Source: JAQVUB01 sp033809415
GTDB taxonomy: Bacteria; Verrucomicrobiota; Lentisphaeria; Oligosphaerales; Oligosphaeraceae
Length of the DNA: 5,387 nucleotides
Assembly: GCA_033809415.1 (NCBI GenBank)
Contig: JAPXLT010000314.1
Coordinates: 1 to 5,387 of the forward strand
Direction of reading: 5' to 3'
Each line of letters begins with the position of its first letter. Position 1 is the first letter of the stretch. Below are positions 1-5,387 of this stretch, in pieces. The position numbers were made by a program, and so were the translations under genes. The notes beneath the pieces are model-generated. The model saw only the letters and a list, made by a program, of their open reading frames with translations. It was not told the origin of the DNA and made no database searches.

Positions 1-154
1 CGTGTAAAGTCCGTGTCCCGTCCGTGTAAAGTCCGTGTCCCGTCCGTGTAAAGTCCGTGTAAAGTCCGTGTAAAGTCCGTGTAAAGTCCGTGTCCCGTCC
101 GTGTAAAGTCCGTGTAAAGTCCGTGTCCCGTCCGTGTAAAGTCCGTGTGGGTTG
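1..154. repeat. 11-bp tandem array with two alternating unit types
   Basis: Thirteen complete 11-bp units run from 1 to 143 without a gap. Each is CGTGTAAAGTC (A type) or CGTGTCCCGTC (C type). In order they read A C A C A A A A C A A C A: nine A and four C. A fourteenth unit at 144-154 is degenerate (CGTGTGGGTTG), with GGG at the variable place and a changed end. The flanks of each unit are invariant, and no mixed triplet such as AAC occurs. This suggests spread by unit duplication or conversion rather than point mutation. Eleven base pairs is close to one helical turn, so all units face about the same side of the DNA. The plus strand has a TAA in every A unit and cannot code. The array starts at the window edge and probably continues to the left. 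Its function is unknown. Confidence 0.95.
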
Positions 155-196
155 CGGGCGATCAGTCCGCGCCAAGCTTTTTTGACGTCCTCTAAG

Positions 197-203
197 AAAG
201 GAG
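197..203 (+). promoter_or_regulatory. Ribosome binding site of the SDR gene
   Basis: AAAGGAG lies nine bases before the ATG at 213, a near-ideal Shine-Dalgarno match and spacing. It fixes this start over other possible starts. I see no convincing promoter in the short stretch between the repeat array and this site, so the message may begin within or left of the array. Confidence 0.85.
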
Positions 204-212
204 CTGCAAACG

Positions 213-986
213 ATGGTGAATTTATCTCTGAATGGGCAGCGCACTTTAGTGATCGGCGGTGCCCGGGGGATTGGCGCGGCGATTGTCCGCATGGCGGCTT
301 CAGCCGGCAGCGATGTCGCCTGGACCCATTTGGATACGGAGCCTGACCGAAATGCCACGGAAGCATTGGCCGGAGAATTAAGCGCTACCGGCACACGTGT
401 GTTTCACGGTGCAGTGGATTGCACCGATGCGGATGCCTCGAAACAGTTTTTCCAAGGTCTGGAATCGTCTTGGGGCGGCCTTGAACATCTGGTTTACAGT
501 GCCGGCTATACCAGTCCGACACCTTTTGAAGATATTGATTTTTCTTCTTGGCGGAGGGTTGTGGATATCAATTTGAATGGCGCGTTCCTGGCTCTCAAGC
601 TGGCCATGCCAATGCTGAAAAAAGCAACAAATGCCTCCGTTGTTTTAATTGGCTCGGCGGCAATTGTCGCGGGTGGCGGCGGCAGGGCTGACTATGCCTC
701 CGCCAAAGCCGGACTCGAGGGTCTCAACCGGGCTGTAACCAAAGCGTTTGCCCCATTTGGAATCCGTTGCAATCTGGTGCATCCGTCGCTGATCGAGACT
801 GATTTGCTGAAGCAGCGACATCCCGACGCTGAAAAACGCAAGCAACTTGCCTCCGAAGTTCCCCTGCGCCGCCTGGGGCAACCAGAAGATATTGCCTCGA
901 TAGTCATATTTTTGCTCTCAGACCTTGCTTCCTATATTACGGCACAGTCAATCTATATCGATGGCGGACGCACTTTCTGCAAATAA
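213..986 (+). CDS. Short-chain dehydrogenase/reductase (SDR), classical FabG-like
   Basis: This is a predicted cytosolic NAD(P)(H)-dependent oxidoreductase of 257 residues, the usual size for a classical SDR, with a Rossmann fold throughout. The nucleotide-binding glycine motif is GGARGIG at residues 15-21. The catalytic tetrad is complete: N120 (in DINLNG), S148, Y161 and K165 (YASAK), with the normal 13-residue spacing from Ser to Tyr. The C-terminal family signature LGQPEDIASIVIFLLSD is at about 221-237, and IDGG at 249-252. Two family positions differ: the Thr usually before the Gly-rich motif is Ile14, and the NNAG motif reads YSAG (95-98). Substrate cannot be read from sequence. It resembles 3-oxoacyl-ACP reductases and sugar or polyol dehydrogenases, and no neighbour helps decide. 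It converges on the permease gene across a terminator-like palindrome. Confidence 0.93.
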   Translation: MVNLSLNGQRTLVIGGARGIGAAIVRMAASAGSDVAWTHLDTEPDRNATEALAGELSATGTRVFHGAVDCTDADASKQFFQGLESSWGGLEHLVYSAGYTSPTPFEDIDFSSWRRVVDINLNGAFLALKLAMPMLKKATNASVVLIGSAAIVAGGGGRADYASAKAGLEGLNRAVTKAFAPFGIRCNLVHPSLIETDLLKQRHPDAEKRKQLASEVPLRRLGQPEDIASIVIFLLSDLASYITAQSIYIDGGRTFCK

Positions 987-1001
987 GCAGAGACAATGGA
1001 A

Positions 1002-1040
1002 TTTTAAACCACGAACCACACGAAAAGGCACGAAAATTTT
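1002..1040 (+). repeat. Dispersed CACGAA-type repeat, copy 1
   Basis: This 39-base stretch matches 3673-3711 with a single mismatch (A at 1006, T at 3677), and 34 bases (1007-1040 against 3678-3711) are identical. Inside it CACGAA recurs at 1010, 1019 and 1029, spaced 9 and 10 bases. Both copies lie just downstream of a plus-strand gene. Similar CACGAA-rich intergenic repeats are, as I recall, common in some environmental bacterial genomes. I know no function for them. Confidence 0.85.
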
Positions 1041-1058
1041 CGTGCCTTTCGTTGTTTT
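1021..1058. terminator. Palindromic bidirectional terminator between convergent genes
   Basis: A 26-bp perfect palindrome spans 1024-1049 and is centred between 1036 and 1037. Its arms pair AAAGGCACGAAAA with TTTTCGTGCCTTT, and with one bulged A the stem extends to 1021-1051. In RNA the central A/T bases would partly open as a loop above a GC-rich stem. On the plus strand a T-rich stretch follows (TTTCGTTGTTTT). On the minus strand the run after the stem is a weaker CTTTTCG. It sits in the 84-bp gap between the 3' ends of the SDR and permease genes, where a shared terminator is expected. The left arm belongs to the dispersed repeat, and the right arm is a partial inverted copy of it. Confidence 0.7.
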
Positions 1059-1070
1059 AAAAAAACTTGT

Positions 1071-2765
1071 TTATGCTCTGAAGATGGCGCCCATGCGTTT
1101 GCCCAGGAGGCTGGATGCGGTCAGCATGGAGATTCCGAGGAAGGCCATTGTCCAGAGACCGAGTGCGGAGGCCAGTGCTTGTCCTTGGCCCAGCAGGGAG
1201 GAGAGCTCATAGATGGCTTTGGTGATCGGGAAGAAGGCAGCCTTGTGGGCAAGAATCAGGGAGTCGGAGACCTCGAGCATGGCAAAGCTGAAGGTCAGGA
1301 TGCTGCCCGCGATCAGATTGGCCGCAATCAGCGGCATGGTAATGCGCCGGAAAGACGTCAGCGGAGTCGCGCCCAGGCTGGCGGCGGCTTCCTCGAAGCT
1401 GACGGAAGTCTGCTGCAAGCCGGCTACTGCGGCACGCACGATATAGGGCAACCTCCGCACCGCATATGCGATGACCAGCAGAATGGTTGGATTCTGCACC
1501 GGATCGATGCAATGAAACAGGTGCCCTTTCTGCGACATGCCCAGATAGCCGAAGGCGAGTACCAGGCCGGGAACGGCCAGCGGCAGCATCGTGCAGCAAT
1601 CCAGCAGCCACCGCCATTTTCCTTTGCCGCGGACGATGACATAGGCGGCGAAAGTTCCCATGGCCAGTGCCAGCAGCAAAGCCAGCACGGCATAGCGCAT
1701 GCTGTTGCTGATGCTGGGAATGGTCAGGCTGTGACCCAGGGCAGCCTGAAAATGCTGCAGGCCAGGTTTCGATGGCAGGATCGTTCGATACCAGGTTCGC
1801 CCGAAAGCCATGCCGACGACACCCAGATGGGGCAGAATGCTGAACAGTCCGATCGAGGCAAAACAGAGGACAACCAGTGCATTTTTCCAGCCATGCAGAC
1901 GGATGGCATTTGCACCGTGCCCGGCTTTGCTGCTCATTGCATAGGTGTTGCGGCCAAACCAGAATTTTGCCAGCAGATAGGCGGTGGCTGAAAAGAGCAT
2001 CATGACCGCCACCAGGGCGTATGGCATCGGGTTGCGTCCCAGCTCATTGAGTCCGGAAAAAATCTGCACGGCGGTCGTGCGCCCGTAATTCAGCATCAGC
2101 GGCGTGCCCAGTTCCGTAAAGGACCAGATAAACACTAACGTGCCGCCGGCAAAAATCCCGGGCATGACCAGAGGCAGCGTAATGCGCCGGAAACGCCGGA
2201 AACCTACACAGCCATAATCGGCGGAGGCCTCGAGCATGGCCGGATCAATATTGGCTAGAGCCGCAGCGATATTCAGATATAGAATCGGGAAAAGATGCAA
2301 TGCTTCCAGGAAAACGACTGCTGCGAATCCACCGGCAAACCAATCGGGTTCCTGACCTGGGGCGATGATCCCCAGTTTCAGCAGCAGCATATTGAAAGCG
2401 CCGAAACGCCCGAAGATGCATTGCATTCCCAAAGCACCGACGAAGGGCGCCAGGATCATTGGCAGCAGCAATGCTCCGGTGAGCAGGCGTTTTCCGCTGA
2501 AGTCATAGCGGTCTGCCAGCCAGGCAAGGGGCAGGGCGAGGAGCAGGGAGAGCAGCGTCGTGCAGCAGGCGATCAGCAATGAATTCCAGAGGCCGTCCCG
2601 GTACAGGGGATTGCGCAGGATTTCCGTGACATAGAACAGGGTGAAGCGACCCTCACTGTCAGTGATGCCGCCACGCAAGACCTGGAAGACCGGCAGAAAA
2701 AAGAAGACGACGAAAAAGAGGATGGTGCCCAGTAAAAAAAGGCTGAAAAAAAGTTTTCTTCGCAT
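1071..2765 (-). CDS. ABC importer permease, fused two-domain (iron(III)/thiamine type)
   Basis: This inner-membrane protein of 564 residues would carry a substrate through a type I ABC importer. It has two homologous permease domains in tandem, each with the EAA loop that docks the ATPase. The first loop is at residues 179-198 (EASADYG, then FRRITLP), the second at 459-478 (EAAASLG, then FRRITMP). In both, Gly and Pro are 13 residues apart. About twelve hydrophobic segments are visible, near 8-28, 62-84, 96-116, 145-168, 201-222, 247-267, 298-320, 357-378, 393-410, 427-445, 479-500 and 533-557. Length and fused layout match iron(III) permeases (FbpB/AfuB/SfuB) and thiamine ThiP. Phosphonate-type relatives cannot be excluded. 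No ATPase or binding protein gene is next to it: the neighbour upstream is divergent and the one downstream convergent. The start is ATG, with a GGAG only three bases before it and a purine-rich AAGAGAG further up. Confidence 0.92.
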   Translation of the reverse strand: MRRKLFFSLFLLGTILFFVVFFFLPVFQVLRGGITDSEGRFTLFYVTEILRNPLYRDGLWNSLLIACCTTLLSLLLALPLAWLADRYDFSGKRLLTGALLLPMILAPFVGALGMQCIFGRFGAFNMLLLKLGIIAPGQEPDWFAGGFAAVVFLEALHLFPILYLNIAAALANIDPAMLEASADYGCVGFRRFRRITLPLVMPGIFAGGTLVFIWSFTELGTPLMLNYGRTTAVQIFSGLNELGRNPMPYALVAVMMLFSATAYLLAKFWFGRNTYAMSSKAGHGANAIRLHGWKNALVVLCFASIGLFSILPHLGVVGMAFGRTWYRTILPSKPGLQHFQAALGHSLTIPSISNSMRYAVLALLLALAMGTFAAYVIVRGKGKWRWLLDCCTMLPLAVPGLVLAFGYLGMSQKGHLFHCIDPVQNPTILLVIAYAVRRLPYIVRAAVAGLQQTSVSFEEAAASLGATPLTSFRRITMPLIAANLIAGSILTFSFAMLEVSDSLILAHKAAFFPITKAIYELSSLLGQGQALASALGLWTMAFLGISMLTASSLLGKRMGAIFRA

Positions 2766-2768
2766 AAG

Positions 2769-2780
2769 CTCCGCTCTCTT
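2769..2780 (-). promoter_or_regulatory. Suboptimal ribosome binding region of the permease gene
   Basis: Read on the minus strand, AAGAGAG (2774-2780) and GGAG (2769-2772) precede the ATG ending at 2765. GGAG is the better Shine-Dalgarno match but is only three bases from the start. The purine run is better spaced but matches less well. Initiation may be modest, or AAGAGAG may be the working site. Confidence 0.4.
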
Positions 2781-2824
2781 GAATTTGCAAAGGCGGCAAA
2801 AGGTGTTTTATTATTACAGTCAGT

Positions 2825-2872
2825 AAAAAAACCGGACCATCATGCTGTCTGCAAGAGCAATTCCGGTTTTTT
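2825..2872. terminator. Terminator-like hairpin flanked by A and T tracts, in a divergent gap
   Basis: The arm AAAAAACCGGA (2826-2836) pairs perfectly with TCCGGTTTTTT (2862-2872), with one more A at 2825. The 25-base loop contains a minor inner pairing of TGCT (2843-2846) with AGCA (2856-2859). Either strand would give a CCGGA stem followed by six or seven U, so it could end transcription both ways. It lies between two divergent gene starts, an unusual place for a terminator. It may act as an attenuator, insulate the two genes, or be left over from a rearrangement. I found no convincing promoter on either side. Confidence 0.55.
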
Positions 2873-2899
2873 GTGTGCATCTACTTAATTTAGTTCCCC

Positions 2900-2905
2900 A
2901 AAGGA
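2900..2905 (+). promoter_or_regulatory. Ribosome binding site of the metallophosphoesterase gene
   Basis: AAAGGA lies ten bases before the GTG at 2916. It supports this GTG start, since no ATG in frame lies closer to the first beta strand of the protein (KIGFISDIHGN). Confidence 0.75.
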
Positions 2906-2915
2906 AAAACCTCCA

Positions 2916-3650
2916 GTGACGAAAATTGGATTTATCAGTGATATTCATGGCAATCTCGAAGCGCTTCAGGCGACTCTGGCAAAATTGGATGAGATTCCCT
3001 GCGAACAGATTTATTGTTTGGGTGATGTGGTTGGCTACGGTGCAAACCCCAGCGAGTGCATCCGCATCATCCAGGAGCGGAAGATCATCACCGCCATGGG
3101 CAATCACGATGAATATGTTACTTTGTTGATGGATCCGAAACTTGATCGTCTTCGCGGCGAAGTGCGTGATGCAGTATTTTGGACGCAGAATCATCTGCCG
3201 ATGGAGGATTTGCGCTGGCTCTCGAAACTGCCGATGAAGATTGTCACGGAGCAATTTACGGCATTGCATGGTTCTTTTGCTCCGATATCCTGGGCATACT
3301 GCCTCGATGAAAATACCTTTGCCGCCAACTTCAAGTATCAGGATGCCCCACTGGCTTTCTGCGGGCATAGCCATTCGCCGCTGATTGGCATCGAAATTCC
3401 CAACGAATTGCCCTACGTCGATTTTATCCGCAAGATGGTGGTCAAAGACAGTGACAAAGTGATGGTCAATGTCGGCTCAGTAGGGCAGCCCCGTGACCGT
3501 GATCCGCGCTCCTGTGCAGTCGTCTTTGATCTGGAAACCCGCACTGTGGAGCTGATTCGCGTAGAATATGACATTGCTGCCGCACAGGCGAAAATCCGTG
3601 CAAGCGGTTTGCCCGACCGCTTTGCCGACCGCTTGGCGCTGGGACGGTAA
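2916..3650 (+). CDS. Calcineurin-like metallophosphoesterase (YfcE/MJ0936-like family)
   Basis: This is a predicted cytosolic two-metal phosphoesterase of 244 residues with no signal peptide. All five metal and active-site motifs are present in order: DIHGN (Asp9, His11), GDVVGYG (Asp37), GNHD (Asn63, His64), LHGS (His118) and GHSH (His151, His153). The stretch NVGSVGQPRDRDPRS (185-199), and a C-terminal GLPDRFADRLALGR, are typical of the subfamily of small bacterial and archaeal phosphodiesterases. Length is normal and nothing is truncated. The true substrate is not readable: family members hydrolyse phosphodiesters, cyclic nucleotides or nucleotide polyphosphates in vitro. Translation starts at GTG with a Shine-Dalgarno site ten bases upstream. 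The gene is divergent from the permease gene, and a gap with its own terminator and promoter separates it from the next gene, so it is probably transcribed alone. Confidence 0.93.
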   Translation: MTKIGFISDIHGNLEALQATLAKLDEIPCEQIYCLGDVVGYGANPSECIRIIQERKIITAMGNHDEYVTLLMDPKLDRLRGEVRDAVFWTQNHLPMEDLRWLSKLPMKIVTEQFTALHGSFAPISWAYCLDENTFAANFKYQDAPLAFCGHSHSPLIGIEIPNELPYVDFIRKMVVKDSDKVMVNVGSVGQPRDRDPRSCAVVFDLETRTVELIRVEYDIAAAQAKIRASGLPDRFADRLALGR

Positions 3651-3651
3651 A

Positions 3652-3677
3652 TAGATCCTGCCCAAAAAGGATTTTTT
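3652..3677 (+). terminator. Possible weak terminator after the metallophosphoesterase gene
   Basis: ATCC (3655-3658) can pair with GGAT (3669-3672), extended by a G-T and an A-T pair, and is followed by a run of six T (3672-3677). The stem is short, so termination here may be inefficient. The T run overlaps the start of the second dispersed repeat. Confidence 0.35.
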
Positions 3678-3711
3678 AACCACGAACCACACGAAAAGGC
3701 ACGAAAATTTT
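3673..3711 (+). repeat. Dispersed CACGAA-type repeat, copy 2
   Basis: This is the second copy of the 39-base element at 1002-1040, in the same orientation and with one mismatch. It again starts shortly after a plus-strand gene (stop at 3650). Unlike copy 1, the sequence after the final TTTT diverges at once, so the inverted arm is missing and no large hairpin forms. Confidence 0.85.
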
Positions 3712-3760
3712 ATAGGGTTGCTGCTCAGACGGATGAAATTGCATGCGGTTTAAAAAGTAG

Positions 3761-3779
3761 CGCAACCGTCCCGGTTGTG
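3761..3779. repeat. Short GC-rich palindrome (CAACCG/CGGTTG)
   Basis: CAACCG (3763-3768) pairs with CGGTTG (3772-3777) across a three-base TCC loop. One G-T and one C-G pair extend the stem to eight pairs. The core CCGTCCCGG resembles dispersed REP-like intergenic elements I recall from some environmental genomes, but only one copy is in this window. No T tract follows, so it is not a standard terminator. Its right arm runs into the -35 box proposed for the next gene, so it could be an operator or simply a mobile palindrome. Confidence 0.6.
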
Positions 3780-3802
3780 ATTGATGTTTGCCTTAGTACA
3801 AT
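3775..3802 (+). promoter_or_regulatory. Likely sigma-70-type promoter for a leaderless message
   Basis: TTGTGA (3775-3780, four of six to consensus) is followed after 16 bases by TACAAT (3797-3802, five of six). Transcription would start about 3808-3810, on or beside the ATG at 3809. This fits the absence of any Shine-Dalgarno site before that start. The TTGATG at 3781-3786 is too close to the -10 box to be its partner. Confidence 0.5.
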
Positions 3803-3808
3803 TAAGTG

Positions 3809-5377
3809 ATGAAAACAAACGGTCAGTTTCAGGAATTGAAGGCGCTTCTTCGCCGTCTGGAGAATTTGAATCCAGACCTTTCTGTGGCGGAGCGCACTCA
3901 TTTATTCGAACTGGCCGCGCAGGTTGGCGAATCTGGCTTTGATTGGTGTGTAAAGCAGTTCGAGTGTTTGCTGGCTCTGTATCAGAATAGTCCGGTGAAA
4001 CATTATGGCGAAGCGACACTGCTGGAATATTTCGACGAACTCGACCGCAATGCCAAATTGCTTGCTGCTGCCGGCGAAATCAAGCCATTACCAGCTTCTG
4101 CGGAAAAAACTCCGCGCCCTCTCTCTTCAGCCCTGGTGCCTTACAGCGGGCAGGCCTTCAGCCTCCTAGATCGCTGCAAACTGCTCAACCGGGCGGAAAT
4201 TTCCCAGCCATTGACACGGGCAGTCGACGCCTTCCGGCGCCGTCTCGAGGTTGTTGATACGGTCCTCGAACTGGCTCTGCAAGTCATCTGGATTCAATCC
4301 CCTGAACGCACGGAAAAGTGGCTTTTGCGGTATTTGAAAGCCAATGATGGCAATCAGGATCCGGATGTCATCCGGGATATTCTGCGGGTGGTTTCGAGCA
4401 GTCCCAGTCTGAGCCGGGAATTTCTTGGCTGGGCTGAAATTTGGGCTGCGGACGAAGCGTTGCAGGAATACTGGCCGAATGTGACCACCGGTTCCGACAA
4501 ATTGCTTTGTGTTTATGCGTTACGCTGCTGGCGTCGGAAATGCGCTGTGCGCAATGGTCTTTTGGCTCATCTGCATTTGCTAGTCGGGCAGGATTCTCTG
4601 GGCGATGAAGCTCTGATGAAATGGCTGAGCAATGCCCTGGAGAATTTAGGCGAATGCGTTCAGCGTTTCATGGCTCTGGAAAATGAGAAGGAATCTCAAG
4701 ACCGTCAATGGCTGCAGACGGCTCTATACCTGGAATTGAACAGGATGTGCTCGCTGTATCGCCCGGTATTGATTGTTGCTGACCAGCTATTGCGTCAGCC
4801 AGACGGCGCAAACCGCTTGGCAATGGCTTTTCTGGGGTTAGTCGGCAAGGGCTTCGAGGATTGGGAGGAACGGGTTCGCAAAATGGCTGAAAAAATTATT
4901 GTGCGTTCCTTTCTTTATGGTTTGAAGACTGGACGTTCCCCGGTGGACACCATCCGCAAACTGACTTTTGGGGATCAGGCCAGTTTTAACTTTGCTTGTT
5001 CCCAGCTGGATTTGATCAGTCAGCAATTTGATTCCCTAAAGCAGCGCGATCGCGTCGTCGCATTTCTGGGCACCTTCTATGCCAGCTATCGTCGCCCGCA
5101 ATTGCTGAGCGTGGAAGTGGGCAAACGCTATCGAAATATGATGCGTATGCTGCATGACGATTATATCAACAATATTCTAAGTGCCGAGCAACAGCAGAAA
5201 ATCCAGCAAAATGGGGTGCTTCGAGAAATCAGTGGCATGATTGCCGCCGCCAGGCACTTTCTCGATCATCGTCGGGCATTGCAGACCAGCCTCGAGGAAA
5301 TGATCGCCAGCGAAATGGAATTTGTCCGGGAAGCGCGTACACGACGCCTGGCCGTTATCCGAGAAATGTTGGATTAA
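3809..5377 (+). CDS. Unrecognised all-helical soluble protein, about 522 residues
   Basis: I do not recognise this family. The reading frame is long and free of stops, ends in TAA, and has normal protein composition, so it is surely a gene. No signal peptide, membrane segment, nucleotide-binding loop or known catalytic motif is visible. The pattern is amphipathic helix after helix. An N-terminal helical part (about 1-88) is followed by a Pro-rich linker (about 90-114), then a long helical body rich in Trp (10) and Cys (9) that could be a HEAT-like or other alpha-solenoid scaffold. The C-terminal region (about 458-522) is highly charged and could form a helical bundle or coiled coil. The Cys are scattered and make no clear zinc site. 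The start is ATG at 3809, or GTG one codon earlier at 3806. Neither has a Shine-Dalgarno site, and a promoter just upstream suggests a leaderless message. The window ends ten bases after the stop, so a downstream partner gene would not be seen. Confidence 0.85.
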   Translation: MKTNGQFQELKALLRRLENLNPDLSVAERTHLFELAAQVGESGFDWCVKQFECLLALYQNSPVKHYGEATLLEYFDELDRNAKLLAAAGEIKPLPASAEKTPRPLSSALVPYSGQAFSLLDRCKLLNRAEISQPLTRAVDAFRRRLEVVDTVLELALQVIWIQSPERTEKWLLRYLKANDGNQDPDVIRDILRVVSSSPSLSREFLGWAEIWAADEALQEYWPNVTTGSDKLLCVYALRCWRRKCAVRNGLLAHLHLLVGQDSLGDEALMKWLSNALENLGECVQRFMALENEKESQDRQWLQTALYLELNRMCSLYRPVLIVADQLLRQPDGANRLAMAFLGLVGKGFEDWEERVRKMAEKIIVRSFLYGLKTGRSPVDTIRKLTFGDQASFNFACSQLDLISQQFDSLKQRDRVVAFLGTFYASYRRPQLLSVEVGKRYRNMMRMLHDDYINNILSAEQQQKIQQNGVLREISGMIAAARHFLDHRRALQTSLEEMIASEMEFVREARTRRLAVIREMLD

Positions 5378-5387
5378 GGGTGCAGGG

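Noticed and set aside
1..154. The array as a CRISPR
   Set aside because: Units are 11 bp and contiguous, with no spacers.
1..175. The repeat array is free of stops in all three minus-strand frames and could encode a repetitive peptide
   Set aside because: Eleven-base periodicity makes all frames equivalent, so openness follows from the unit itself. No ATG or GTG with a ribosome binding site precedes it; only a TTG with no Shine-Dalgarno site is available.
182..187. TTGACG as a -35 box for the SDR gene
   Set aside because: The matching -10 box would fall over the Shine-Dalgarno to start-codon interval, where no TATAAT-like sequence exists.
152..346. A short plus-strand open frame overlapping the SDR start
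   Set aside because: It has no ribosome binding site, and the overlapping SDR frame has a strong one plus full family motifs.
1339..1353. Fifteen bases shared with 2179-2193 inside the permease gene
   Set aside because: Both encode the conserved FRRIT of the two EAA loops. Shared function and codon preference explain it without a separate repeat.
1179..1991. A 270-codon open frame on the plus strand inside the permease gene
   Set aside because: It is antisense to a clear ABC permease. The product is Gln- and His-rich low-complexity sequence with no domain, as expected of a shadow frame.
2179..2201. Tandem 9-base duplication in the permease (FRRFRR) as a possible insertion in the first EAA loop
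   Set aside because: The Gly to Pro distance in this loop equals that in the second loop, so nothing has been inserted. The repeat reflects reuse of Phe and Arg codons.
2820..3374. A 184-codon minus-strand open frame over the metallophosphoesterase gene
   Set aside because: It is antisense to a protein with all five metallophosphoesterase motifs, has no domain of its own, and has no convincing start site.

Overview
The window is bacterial: compact genes, mostly good Shine-Dalgarno sites, ATG and GTG starts, and moderate GC content. No gene fixes the lineage. The CACGAA-type dispersed repeats and the CCGTCCCGG-type palindrome resemble intergenic elements I associate from memory with environmental and gut PVC-group genomes (Lentisphaerae, Verrucomicrobia, Planctomycetes). 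That placement is a low-confidence guess. No tRNA, rRNA, CRISPR, transposase or phage gene is visible.

Layout. (a) Bases 1-154 hold an 11-bp tandem array built from two alternative units that differ only in a central AAA or CCC triplet. It is cut by the left window edge. (b) A classical short-chain dehydrogenase/reductase lies at 213-986 (+) with a clear ribosome binding site. (c) The 84-bp gap 987-1070 holds a dispersed repeat whose end forms a 26-bp perfect palindrome, probably a two-way terminator between convergent genes. (d) A fused two-domain ABC importer permease of the iron(III)/thiamine type lies at 1071-2765 (-), with no ATPase or binding protein gene beside it. (e) The 150-bp divergent gap 2766-2915 contains a terminator-like hairpin with A and T tracts on its two sides. 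(f) A complete calcineurin-like metallophosphoesterase lies at 2916-3650 (+). (g) The gap 3651-3805 holds a weak terminator, a second copy of the dispersed repeat, a small GC-rich palindrome and a likely promoter. (h) An unrecognised, all-helical, soluble protein of about 522 residues lies at 3809-5377 (+), probably translated from a leaderless message.

The four genes do not form an evident pathway. Orientation changes twice, every gap carries a hairpin or repeat, and each gene looks like its own transcription unit. The parts most worth a second look are the two-letter 11-bp array, the dispersed repeat reused as a terminator, the hairpin between divergent genes, and the unknown helical protein with its apparently leaderless start.
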